64,000 nt of DNA from an uncultured Flavobacteriaceae bacterium (GTDB lineage: Bacteria; Bacteroidota; Bacteroidia; Flavobacteriales; Flavobacteriaceae), in contig CALSTP010000001.1 of assembly GCA_943789305.1 (NCBI GenBank), positions 1,565,178-1,629,177 of the forward strand, in the 5' to 3' direction. The position numbers and the translations under genes were made by a program. Each line of letters opens with the position of its first letter. Position 1 is the stretch's first letter. Below are positions 44,039-52,066 of the stretch, one piece after another. The notes beneath the pieces are model-generated. The model made no database searches and was not told the DNA's origin. It saw only the letters and a program-made list of their open reading frames with translations.

Positions 44039-44357
44039 ATGATTGAACTAGACGAAGACTTTATTTTAATTCCGAAAGGTGCTGGTAACTTTTATGAAAT
44101 TCACCAAAATGAAATCTTTATTGAGAGCTTCTTGGGGTGGAAAAATCGTTTACAGAATACTCAAACAAATTTCTACTAGAACATTTTTCAATGAGGAGGT
44201 TTGCATAGAATTACGAGATTTTATAATATCCTATGCAGAGTTAGAGGGAGTTATACTTGATGAATTTGTATTGAACAATTCTCTGCAGCCGATGCAGCAG
44301 GATGATGATCAAATTGGTGTAGTTAGTGATTTATGCTGTTTAGAAGATGTTTTTTGA
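44039..44357 (+). pseudogene. small protein of unknown function, one-base frameshift
   Basis: ATG 44039 opens MIELDEDFILIPKGAGNFYEIHQNEIFIESFLGWKNRLQ and stops at 44186. The adjacent frame carries FFNEEVCIELRDFIISYAELEGVILDEF to 44357. One extra base somewhere between about 44140 and 44187 would make a single 105-aa acidic protein. I recognise no family. It is the only plus-strand gene at the right end of the island and is divergent from the defence operon; it might be an accessory or anti-toxin-like gene, but nothing in the sequence proves that. Confidence 0.45.
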
Positions 44358-44423
44358 AAACAATTGAATTGCATTAATAGTGCTAACGAAATCCCTCCGT
44401 AATATATAAACGTTCGATATTTC

Positions 44424-44440
44424 AATAGAGTTATCTACTA
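44424..44440 (+). repeat. element-terminal 17-bp repeat, copy 1
   Basis: aatagagttatctacta forms the right end of the island and overlaps the first six bases of the core repeat. An identical copy lies at 45452-45468, and about ten further bases upstream are similar in both. Confidence 0.75.
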
Positions 44441-44448
44441 CACAAGAC
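44435..44448 (+). repeat. attR-like direct repeat, right island end
   Basis: ctactacacaagac, identical to 24621-24634. It is followed at once by a terminator hairpin, just as at the left end. Confidence 0.85.
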
Positions 44449-44449
44449 T

Positions 44450-44477
44450 GACTAGTATTTTCACTAGTCCGTTTTTT
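44450..44477 (+). terminator. displaced tRNA-type terminator
   Basis: GACTAGT-ATTTTC-ACTAGTC hairpin followed by CG and six T's, 1 nt after the right repeat. It mirrors the terminator at the tRNA end and would terminate the tRNA if the island left. It also faces the 3' end of the lipoprotein gene. Confidence 0.7.
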
Positions 44478-44494
44478 ATTGGAATCATCCTTTT

Positions 44495-45211
44495 TTACTC
44501 TTTAAGGATTACTTTTCTTTCTGATGGATTGAAATGTGTATTGATAACTTCTCCATATTTGTCTATTAATTCAAGCTTGATAGAAATTTCCCCTTTTGGA
44601 AGTCCTTCAATATAATATGGAGCCCATTCATCAATCAAAAATTCTGTTCCTTCAATAGTGGCTCTAACTTTATTGCCATTAGGACTTATTTGAGTATTAA
44701 CTAAATAAAAATCCAGAAGGACTTTCTTTGTGGATTCTCCTTGATATGTTCCTTTTGGCCTGCTGTAAAACAATAATTCTTTCGATAAATCAATTGAATT
44801 ACTTTCACCGGTTTGAGTAATTATATAGGCATTTTCATTTTTAACTGACTCATGATAAGATCGTGACAAAAAAGCAAGGATAACGTTGTTGTCTGTAGCT
44901 AGTGATTGACTGAAATTATTAGTGTACTTCGCGTAATAAGGATCATTGTTAATAATGAGATGAATGTGTTGACCCTTGTCTGAATTTGCTAACTGAAAGT
45001 CAAAATTCTTTTCTGTTTGCTCTCCAAGATTGTAATTTTCTACGTCAAAAGAGAACAAAAAATCATTTTTATCTTTTTGGTAAATCGAATCCAGAGACAA
45101 TTTAGCATTTTCATACTCCGGGGATCCTTCAACTTTTGTTATTGTTATTGGAACTTTTTTGTTACAGGATGAGATTAATACAACCAACAATAAACTATAA
45201 ATCTTTTTCAA
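44495..45211 (-). CDS. lipoprotein of unknown function
   Basis: A 238-aa protein with a lipoprotein signal MKKIYSLLLVVLISSC (Cys 16). The segment HIHLIINNDPYYAKY followed by VILAFLSRSYHESVK is shared with a family seen in many Bacteroidota, where it is sometimes labelled phosphopeptide-binding protein; I see no evidence for that activity. Mostly beta by appearance. It lies within the stretch that looks like a second element remnant. Confidence 0.65.
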   Translation of the reverse strand: MKKIYSLLLVVLISSCNKKVPITITKVEGSPEYENAKLSLDSIYQKDKNDFLFSFDVENYNLGEQTEKNFDFQLANSDKGQHIHLIINNDPYYAKYTNNFSQSLATDNNVILAFLSRSYHESVKNENAYIITQTGESNSIDLSKELLFYSRPKGTYQGESTKKVLLDFYLVNTQISPNGNKVRATIEGTEFLIDEWAPYYIEGLPKGEISIKLELIDKYGEVINTHFNPSERKVILKE

Positions 45212-45516
45212 TTCTTAATATTTTTAATTCAACATTTCTTAAATGATAAAATTACTGTAAAATTTAAACATTAGTATTTAAATTGATCGTATTGTTTAAA
45301 AATAATCTTTAAAAAAATGTTTTGCAAAAGATTTATATTTTAACTGTTTAAAATAAATCTTAAAAAACTTTGGAACAATATTTTCCAACTTATAAGATTT
45401 TAATTACAATCGTTATGGAAAAAAGAAATCTATCTTTTTTATCCATATTCAAATAGAGTTATCTACTAAAACAATAATGAAAAAAAATCGTTTTATAATA
45501 AAAAGAATAGAATCCG
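45212..45516. other. AT-rich intergenic region
   Basis: About 300 bp between the divergent lipoprotein and esterase genes. It contains the second 17-bp terminal repeat (45452-45468) and otherwise only AT-rich sequence. I see no clear promoter pair and no small gene. Confidence 0.5.
45452..45468 (+). repeat. element-terminal 17-bp repeat, copy 2
   Basis: aatagagttatctacta, identical to 44424-44440. It is followed by aaaacaataatg, probably the original chromosomal flank of the tRNA. Confidence 0.75.
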
Positions 45517-46326
45517 ATGAAAAAATCAATTTTACTATTTACTTTCTTATTAACGATTCTTAGCAGTTGTGAAAAAGATCATAATAAAAATTCAGAGGAA
45601 TGTTACTCAAATAATAATGCACAGTCCATAGTTCACGATGGTGTCATTAGAGAATATATTTTATACATACCTAATTCATATGATGGTACATCTTCTGTTC
45701 CACTAATGTTTAATTTTCATGGGTTTGGTGGTAGTGCAAGTAATTATATGCAAGAAGCAGATATGCGCTCATTGGCAGAAGCTGACACTTTTATTTTAAT
45801 TTATCCTCAAGGTAGTTGTTTAGATGGTTTATCTCATTGGAACGCTTGTCCATTAGGAGGAGACAATAAAAGTAATGCTGATGATTTTGGATTTATTGAA
45901 TCCATGATAACTGAAATCTCATCTCAGTATAATGTAGATATGGAGAGAATTTATGCTGCTGGATACTCAAACGGAGGCATGATGGCGTATGGACTTGCGA
46001 ACTATAAAAGTGATTTAATTGCTGCGGTGGCATCTGTTTCCGGAGTAATGTTAGATTGTACGGGACCTACAAATCATCCTATGCCGGTAGTGCATCTTCA
46101 CGGAACATCTGATGGAGTACTACCATATAATGGGAACAATGACTGGAACTCTGCACAAAGTACATTAGACCACTGGATTAATTTCAACAATACAGTTTTA
46201 ACCCCTACTATTACAAGTGACAATAATATTGAACGTTATGTCTATGACCAAGGAGATAGTTTAGTGTCTGTGGAACATTACAAATTTATTGGAGGAGACC
46301 ACGTTTGGTTTAGATTCAACTTTTAA
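45517..46326 (+). CDS. PHB-depolymerase/feruloyl-esterase family lipoprotein
   Basis: An alpha/beta hydrolase of 269 aa with a lipoprotein signal (LTILSSC). The nucleophile is in GYSNGGMMA near residue 150, the acid in HGTSDG near 197, and the histidine in GGDHVW near 263. The related family cleaves polyesters or feruloyl esters. The open frame stops at 46326 right after HVWFRFNF. In the neighbouring frame the sequence reads DSTFKGQNTSELVWNFVSRYDINGLR to a stop at 46391-46393, the family's normal C-terminus. One extra base near 46310 thus probably truncates a 291-aa gene (45517-46393). Confidence 0.8.
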   Translation: MKKSILLFTFLLTILSSCEKDHNKNSEECYSNNNAQSIVHDGVIREYILYIPNSYDGTSSVPLMFNFHGFGGSASNYMQEADMRSLAEADTFILIYPQGSCLDGLSHWNACPLGGDNKSNADDFGFIESMITEISSQYNVDMERIYAAGYSNGGMMAYGLANYKSDLIAAVASVSGVMLDCTGPTNHPMPVVHLHGTSDGVLPYNGNNDWNSAQSTLDHWINFNNTVLTPTITSDNNIERYVYDQGDSLVSVEHYKFIGGDHVWFRFNF

Positions 46327-46587
46327 AGGTCAAAACACATCTGAATTGGTTTGGAATTTTGTGTCCAGATATGATATTAATGGACTAAGATAAATAATGT
46401 ATGTTGGGTAAATAAGAATCGTTTCATAGAAAAATAATTGAGCAAATGTAATAAATAATTGATGAGAATAAAAAGTTGCGTTGTTGCATTATTTTCAAGT
46501 AATAGGTGTCATTAAAGTATGAGTGCTGATTTAATCATTTGGGTTTTTCCATATATTCGACACTTCAAATGAAAATGTTACTAAAAT

Positions 46588-46626
46588 AAAAAAACGGGTA
46601 TGCTAAAATAGCATGCCCGTTTTTTT
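46588..46626. terminator. bidirectional terminator
   Basis: Stem ACGGGTATGCTA / TAGCATGCCCGT with a small A-rich loop, an A run before and seven T's after. It serves the esterase on the plus strand and the XRE/DUF6249 unit on the minus strand. Confidence 0.85.
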
Positions 46627-46649
46627 CGTTTTCAGAGAAGGATTCTAAT

Positions 46650-46862
46650 TTAGGGTAGTTTAAACAAATCTTCTACTTTACAGTTTAGAGTTTTTGCAAT
46701 TTTTAGTGCCAGTACAGTCGACGGAACATAGACTCCATTCTCAATGGCATTAATACTCTTTCTTGAAACTTCTGCTTTAATTGATAATTCTTGTTGGGTT
46801 AAACCTGAAGATTTCCTCAGTTGTTCTAAATCATTTAAAAGTTTTGCATGGTTCTTACCCAT
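46650..46862 (-). CDS. XRE-family helix-turn-helix regulator
   Basis: A 70-aa single-domain regulator: LRKSSGLTQQELSIKAEVSRKSINAIENGVYVPS is a canonical HTH_3, and the tail is NCKVEDLFKLP. It is the second gene after a DUF6249 membrane protein, 2 bp apart. This pairing is common in flavobacteria and suggests a self-regulated two-gene unit acting at the direct repeats near 47284-47331. Confidence 0.9.
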   Translation of the reverse strand: MGKNHAKLLNDLEQLRKSSGLTQQELSIKAEVSRKSINAIENGVYVPSTVLALKIAKTLNCKVEDLFKLP

Positions 46863-46864
46863 AG

Positions 46865-47266
46865 CTATTCCTTTTCATATTTTTCAACAGCATCCGTTAA
46901 TTCTTTTCCAGTATTAGGATAAAGATATCCTGCTATCATTGTACCTATTCCAATTAACCCAACTAAAGCACCAACACCTTTTAGTATACTTCCAAGTGCA
47001 TAATACCCTAGAAAATATAAACCAACCCCTACAAAAATTGTAATGACTCCGTTTCTACGATAATCGATAGGCTCTTTTTTTCTTTCTTCAAAAATATTCA
47101 ACAATTCTTCTACTTTTGAAGGATTATCTAAATTTTTAGAAATTTCTAAAACAGTTTCTCGCTTTCCTTTCGCATCCTTATACTGCCAAATAAAAACAGC
47201 AACTGGTATAATGATTCCTGTGAGCATTCCAAAAATTGGAATTAAAATTTCAGTTTGATATTGCAT
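46865..47266 (-). CDS. DUF6249-like small membrane protein
   Basis: With the ATG at 47266 it is 133 aa: one helix at about residues 7-25, a charged linker with LEISKNLDNPSKVEELLNIF, then two more helices near the C-terminus. A longer frame from 47323 starts inside the promoter and is not credible. Function unknown; the protein pairs with a downstream XRE regulator, which suggests it senses or signals from the membrane. Confidence 0.75.
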   Translation of the reverse strand: MQYQTEILIPIFGMLTGIIIPVAVFIWQYKDAKGKRETVLEISKNLDNPSKVEELLNIFEERKKEPIDYRRNGVITIFVGVGLYFLGYYALGSILKGVGALVGLIGIGTMIAGYLYPNTGKELTDAVEKYEKE

Positions 47267-47283
47267 ATTATTGATTTTTAATT

Positions 47284-47331
47284 TATGTAACGCAAACTTA
47301 ACATTAATTTTTATGTTACGCAAACGTTACA
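47284..47331 (-). promoter_or_regulatory. promoter with direct-repeat operators for the DUF6249/XRE unit
   Basis: Minus-strand TTG (47323-47321), 20 nt, TAAGTTTG (47300-47293): a perfect promoter 27 nt before the ATG. The 14-mer tatgtwacgcaaac occurs at 47284-47297 and 47312-47325. One copy lies beyond the -7 box and the other covers the -33 box, and the second is extended to an imperfect palindrome ending at 47331. This layout fits repression by the XRE protein of its own operon. Confidence 0.65.
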
Positions 47332-47506
47332 TTGAAAAAAATAAAATTTTAAAAATCAGCTATTGTATTTGATCTGCACTTGTATTGAAATCACTTAGGT
47401 AAAAATAATGTCGGATCTTTAAAAAGATAACAGTATAAAATAAGATGAACTGGTTATAATTTTCTATGGCACTCCTATTCTTGAATTAAATAACTAGATT
47501 CGAAGA

Positions 47507-48520
47507 ATGAAACGCTTTTCAATTTTATTTTTCCTTGTTTTAGTTTGTTGTGTCTTATTTATCAGAGGTCGTATTTTTCTGGAATCCTCACCAAGTTCTA
47601 TTAAATTAGAGGTTGAAGATGCTATTAACCGAGGATTTGATGGTATCATTGTTTATGTCGATTTAAATGAAAATAGAACACATTATACTGCTGGATGGAA
47701 AAACAGAGAAAATAAGATTCCAGCAAATCCAGATGCTTTGTTTAAAATTGCCAGTATCAGCAAACTGTATATCTCTGCTGCAGTTGCCAAACTTGTTTAT
47801 TTAGAACGTTTATCCCTAGATAAAACACTCGTACATTACATACCGGATCTTGTTGGAAGAATTGAAAATACAGAGACAATTACCCTCAAAATGTTACTGC
47901 AGCATCGAAGTGGAATCCCTGATTTTATTGATCATCCCGAGTACCCCTGGGGAGAGCCCCCGATGAGTTTGAGAGAAACACTCGAACTGGTACTGGATAT
48001 TCCTGCAGACTTTGGAGCAGACAAACGTTATAAGTATTCAAACACAAATTACTTGCTTATTGGAGAAATACTTGACAATACTTTGGGTTATAGTCATCAC
48101 CATTACATCCAGGATGAAATCTTGCGCCCACTTGAGCTTAATAACACCTTTAATTTACTTAGTGAAGTAAATCTTGATGATGTAATGAGTGGATACTTTG
48201 TAGGGTATGATTTGGATATAAAACAAAATGACTATATAATTCCTGGCGGCTCCATGGTAGCTAAAGCAAAGGATGTAGGTACTTTTTTAAGAGCTCTAGT
48301 TGATGGATCATTGCTGAACAAAGAAGAACAGGAAATATTTTCCTCAATTTCCAAGTATGACCATACTGGATTATTGCCAGGTTATCAAAGTATTGCAAGA
48401 TATCATCAGGATATTGATGCAGTTGTTGTCCAGTTTATAAATACCAGTGGTAGAAATTCATGGGCAAAATCAGAATCTGTCTACAAAAGAATTGTACAGA
48501 TTCTAAAAAGGAAAAATTAA
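47507..48520 (+). CDS. serine hydrolase, beta-lactamase/DD-peptidase fold
   Basis: A 337-aa protein of the class C beta-lactamase-like family. The N-terminal signal or anchor is at residues 3-22. The active SxxK is S83-I-S-K86, the YxN-type motif is KYSNTNY near residue 183, and the third motif is HTG near 284. Such enzymes are esterases, amidases or D-aminopeptidases, and the substrate is not predictable. Complete, ATG start. Confidence 0.88.
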   Translation: MKRFSILFFLVLVCCVLFIRGRIFLESSPSSIKLEVEDAINRGFDGIIVYVDLNENRTHYTAGWKNRENKIPANPDALFKIASISKLYISAAVAKLVYLERLSLDKTLVHYIPDLVGRIENTETITLKMLLQHRSGIPDFIDHPEYPWGEPPMSLRETLELVLDIPADFGADKRYKYSNTNYLLIGEILDNTLGYSHHHYIQDEILRPLELNNTFNLLSEVNLDDVMSGYFVGYDLDIKQNDYIIPGGSMVAKAKDVGTFLRALVDGSLLNKEEQEIFSSISKYDHTGLLPGYQSIARYHQDIDAVVVQFINTSGRNSWAKSESVYKRIVQILKRKN

Positions 48521-48547
48521 TGTTCCTAAAACATTAATTTTTTTTAT
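48512..48547 (+). terminator. terminator of the serine hydrolase gene
   Basis: AAAAATTAATGT and ACATTAATTTTT form a 12-bp stem with a 7-nt loop, followed by more T's. The hairpin begins inside the last codons of the gene. Confidence 0.7.
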
Positions 48548-48622
48548 ATGTAGCTTGGGCTATAGTTTTAAAATCAAAATGATTCACTGCTTTAAACAAG
48601 AAGAAAAGAACTTTAATTCTTT

Positions 48623-49456
48623 TTACTGGATTTCAACTAGAAGTGGGAAATGATCAGAAAAGTGAAGATTATTAATTCTTCTGTCGTCTATGCATCGATA
48701 ACTTTGTACCTCTAAATTCTTTGTAAAGATGTAATCAATTTGTTTTGTTACTAAATCTCTAGTATTGAACCCATTGAATGTACCTATGGGTCCGTATACC
48801 AATGAGTTTTTTGATTTATAACTGTTCTCAAATTCCTGTTCAAGATTCTTTATGGTTAGTTCAAAGGGCAGGCAATTAAAGTCTCCCATCAATACGATTT
48901 TCTTATGAGTCAATTTTTTATTTCTAATAAAATCTACTATTAACTTAGCAGAATTCAATCGCGAATTTTCCCCTATATGATCAAAGTGTGTGTTGATTAT
49001 GTGAATAATTTGATTTGTTTTTCTGGATTTGAATTTTGCGTAAACAACAATTCTATTCAAGGCTGCATCCCAACCTTTTGAGATTTTTTTTGGAGTAGAA
49101 GACAACCAGAAAAGATTTTTTGTTAATAATTCATACTTGGTGAAATCATAAAAGATTGGCGTCGCTTCACTATCCGTATCCAAACCATCTCTCCCATGAC
49201 CGACATAATTATAATGATCAAGATGTTCAGCAATAAATTTAAATTGGTGGGGCATCGCCTCTTGTATACCAATAAAATCTGGATGATAATATTCTAATAA
49301 CTTAACGAGTTCATCTTTTCTTAAATCCCAACGATTCTCACCATCATTTTGAGAGTCATATCGAATGTTGTAGGACATTATTTTAGTTTGAGCAAAACTA
49401 CTTACATATCCAAGTAGTAAACTAATAAAGATTAATGCAATTTTTAAAGGTTTCAT
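48623..49456 (-). CDS. endonuclease/exonuclease/phosphatase family protein, secreted
   Basis: A 277-aa protein with a signal peptide (MKPLKIALIFISLLLGYVSSFA). EEP motifs are in order: MSYNIRYD, FIGIQEAM (Glu), INTHFDHIG (His), LMGDFNCLP (Asp/Asn) and FSDHFPLLVE (Asp-His) at the end. All catalytic residues are present. Secreted flavobacterial members usually act as phosphodiesterases or sphingomyelinase-like hydrolases; the substrate is unknown. Confidence 0.9.
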   Translation of the reverse strand: MKPLKIALIFISLLLGYVSSFAQTKIMSYNIRYDSQNDGENRWDLRKDELVKLLEYYHPDFIGIQEAMPHQFKFIAEHLDHYNYVGHGRDGLDTDSEATPIFYDFTKYELLTKNLFWLSSTPKKISKGWDAALNRIVVYAKFKSRKTNQIIHIINTHFDHIGENSRLNSAKLIVDFIRNKKLTHKKIVLMGDFNCLPFELTIKNLEQEFENSYKSKNSLVYGPIGTFNGFNTRDLVTKQIDYIFTKNLEVQSYRCIDDRRINNLHFSDHFPLLVEIQ

Positions 49457-49511
49457 TATTCAAATATTATTTTAGATTAAAAATCATATTAAGTTACCGA
49501 ATTACATATAT

Positions 49512-50816
49512 TTACTCCTTCTTAATCTGCGGAATTATCCACATCTTTTTGATGCTATCATAAGTTCCTCCAGCCTGTTCTTTAACTACTCGATCTACAA
49601 TTACCAGACCCTTTTCAGCCATTTTTTCAAAAGTATCAATCCCATCATTCGGAAAATTTTGCCGAGTTCTGTGAATATTGTATCGATTGGAGAATTTCTT
49701 ATTAAATGTTTTTTCAATTCCATCTTTTCCGATCATAAAGCCAATTAAACCTCCCCATGTTGAGGTTGGATTGTCCGAATCCCATCCTGTGAGTGCACCA
49801 ATTTTTATGGTGTTTTTTAAGTCACCTTCTCCATAAAACAAACTTACGAGACTCGCAGCAAAGTTTATTCCTGCTGCAAAGCAACCATTACAATATAAGT
49901 TCTTTGAAGTAATATTATACCCATCTTCCTGTTTTACCTGATATTTATAATAGATCGAATCTCTAGTTTGCTCCCAGGGTATTCCAGATTGATACAAACT
50001 TAGAGTGTAATCAAACATTTTTGCTGGGTATAAATTATTATCTAGGTAAGTTCTTGCTTTATTGGACATCCAATGTATTCTTTTGCTCAATGTTTTCTTT
50101 GTATTAAGGGATGCCAATGAATACATTGTCACATAAAACTTAGAAATCTCTTCAGCTTCTTCCCTTGCAGTAGTTTGAATAGGTAGATGAGCCATTTTAA
50201 TTGCAACATCGGGTCGAGTTGGCGCTAACAAACCAAATATTTCTGTGGTTAATTGTGCATCTATCATATCATAATGCTCATTGTTATTGGGATCTCCTGT
50301 TTGTGGTGGAAACATTCCTGCATTCATTAAATCAAATGCTTTTTGATTGGACACCCACAGATAATTTTCCTCTTCTAACTTTATATGTCTCAACCATCCA
50401 TTTCGGATTTGATTTGGTGTTAAAATACTGGTTTTGAGGGTATATATAAGGTATTGGTACATGTATTCTATATCTGTATCATCATCCGATCCCCAAATTT
50501 CGTTGGTATCTCTAAACACAAAATCAATTGTAGGTGATAAATAACTTGAAGTATCTTCATCCCAAATACTGGGTTGGTCGGGTTTTCCCCAATTTTCTCT
50601 TGTATAAAAATCTCCTGTTTTTATTTCTCCAAGATTCCCAATCTTATCCATTTCTGTAACTAAACCAGTCCAATTAGCAATGCATTGACCTAACCAAAAT
50701 CCATATAATTGGTTTTTGTAATTGTCTTTTGAAAGAAGAATAGCATTGTATTCACTTTTTGAGCTACACGAATTTAAAATCAATAAAAAAAGTAATGCTA
50801 AAATCAAGTTTTTCAT
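49512..50816 (-). CDS. ADP-ribosylglycohydrolase-family lipoprotein
   Basis: A 434-aa protein with a lipoprotein signal (LLFLLILNSC, Cys 17). Metal motifs of the family are visible: SDDDTDIEY near residue 112 and the C-terminal TGWDSDNPTSTWGG near 345. The family includes enzymes that remove ADP-ribose, but exported Bacteroidota members more likely act on glycans or other N-glycosides. It is followed by the EEP gene in the same direction, 55 bp apart. Confidence 0.82.
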   Translation of the reverse strand: MKNLILALLFLLILNSCSSKSEYNAILLSKDNYKNQLYGFWLGQCIANWTGLVTEMDKIGNLGEIKTGDFYTRENWGKPDQPSIWDEDTSSYLSPTIDFVFRDTNEIWGSDDDTDIEYMYQYLIYTLKTSILTPNQIRNGWLRHIKLEEENYLWVSNQKAFDLMNAGMFPPQTGDPNNNEHYDMIDAQLTTEIFGLLAPTRPDVAIKMAHLPIQTTAREEAEEISKFYVTMYSLASLNTKKTLSKRIHWMSNKARTYLDNNLYPAKMFDYTLSLYQSGIPWEQTRDSIYYKYQVKQEDGYNITSKNLYCNGCFAAGINFAASLVSLFYGEGDLKNTIKIGALTGWDSDNPTSTWGGLIGFMIGKDGIEKTFNKKFSNRYNIHRTRQNFPNDGIDTFEKMAEKGLVIVDRVVKEQAGGTYDSIKKMWIIPQIKKE

Positions 50817-51159
50817 ATTTGTTTTTTAGTATTAGTGAATGATTAGTTAAAGATCAAGTATTTTCAATTTAACAAAAGAAAACAAAACCTGTAGTAAATC
50901 TGATGTATTTTTAGAAGTATGCCAAATCAATTCCTACCATAACCTAAAAAATTAGTAATACCATCATATTTACAAATTAAATTTGATTAGTGCTTTCTAT
51001 ATACAGCTATTGAAATTTAGTTATTACACCTTTGAGTTCGGTAAATACTTTTGTGATTCTTGTCTTTTTTATCTAACTTCAGATTTTTAAAATTTAAGGG
51101 TATTAAAATGATTTACCCTAAATCACTCCCCAGAACTAATCGTCAACATAAATAGCCTT
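50817..51159. other. intergenic region between divergent genes
   Basis: 343 bp, AT-rich, no small gene seen. TACTTTTG at 51046-51053 fits the -7 consensus in the direction of the PAP2 gene, but no TTG lies at the right -33 distance. No promoter was identified for the ADP-ribosylglycohydrolase gene. Confidence 0.4.
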
Positions 51160-52059
51160 TTGTTTTTTAATTTTACCGCCAAAAAAATCAATTTTATTTT
51201 TAAAATACCTTTATTGGGAAATTATAACTTAAATAAAAAAGTAATTGATAACTTTTCAAACACAAAATTAACTCAGTTATTTCCTGTTGTCTTTTTGTTG
51301 TTGATTATAGCTATGACTTTCTTTTATAAAAACGCATTGAATATAAGCGGATACATAGAAATTCAAAAAGATTTATTTTTTTCTCTAAATAGCATTTTAT
51401 CCAAATTACCTGGTTTATTATTTAACATAACTCAACTAGGGGATGCAATTGTTTTTTTACCCATGTTTACAGTTTTGATTATCTACAGTCCTAAATTTTG
51501 GAGCACCTTATTGACCTCCTCACTTTTTGGATTATTGTTCTCCATATCGTTAAAAAAAACCTTTCTTGTTCCAAGACCAGCCGCAGTTTTTGATCACGAA
51601 AGTTTCACCATTATAGGAAGAACTCTGACATCAACTCATTCGAGTTTACCTTCAGGTCATTCCATCACAACTTTTGTGATTATTACAATCTTATTGTTCG
51701 CTTTTATGCCCAAAGAATTTAAGCATAAAGTATTTTGGTTCTTATTTATCCTGTCTGCAGGTCTTTTTATTGCATTTTCTAGGGTTGGAGTTGGGGCGCA
51801 TTATCCTTTTGATGTAATTATAGGAAGTGCAGTTGGTTATATTGCTGCAATTTTTGGCATTTTAATAAACAATAATATTCGTTTGGGTGGAAGTCTTATT
51901 AAAATAAAATACTATCCAATACTGATTTTGCTTTTACTAATTTGGATAACAGCAATTGTACATGAAATAATGGATCATAATTTATTGATTTTCTACTTCT
52001 CTCTGGTTGCATTAATACTAAGCTTAGGGTTGATCATAAAAACATATTTAAGAAAATAA
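51160..52059 (+). CDS. PAP2-family membrane phosphatase (LpxE/LpxF-like)
   Basis: A 299-aa integral membrane protein with about seven or eight helices and all three PAP2 motifs: KKTFLVPRP near residue 131, PSGHS near 168, and SRVGVGAHYPFD near 207. It sits 7 bp before a phosphoethanolamine transferase. That pairing suggests it removes a phosphate from lipid A before the transferase adds phosphoethanolamine. Alternatives are phosphatidate or undecaprenyl-pyrophosphate phosphatase. The start is a TTG at 51160; the first 40 residues are soluble, and the true start is uncertain. Confidence 0.82.
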   Translation: MFFNFTAKKINFIFKIPLLGNYNLNKKVIDNFSNTKLTQLFPVVFLLLIIAMTFFYKNALNISGYIEIQKDLFFSLNSILSKLPGLLFNITQLGDAIVFLPMFTVLIIYSPKFWSTLLTSSLFGLLFSISLKKTFLVPRPAAVFDHESFTIIGRTLTSTHSSLPSGHSITTFVIITILLFAFMPKEFKHKVFWFLFILSAGLFIAFSRVGVGAHYPFDVIIGSAVGYIAAIFGILINNNIRLGGSLIKIKYYPILILLLLIWITAIVHEIMDHNLLIFYFSLVALILSLGLIIKTYLRK

Positions 52060-52066
52060 ATTCAAG

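Larger units (their letters stand above)
44435..45468. mobile_element. probable remnant of a second element stacked at the same site
   Basis: It begins like the main island (core repeat, then hairpin and CCGTTTTTTATT) and ends with the same 17-bp terminal repeat at 45452-45468. After ctacta the sequence continues as aaaacaataatg, which would be the original flank of the tRNA. The only gene inside is the minus-strand lipoprotein at 44495-45211, with no recombinase. The inference is accretion: an old element inserted first and the recombinase-bearing island inserted later between it and the tRNA. Confidence 0.5.
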
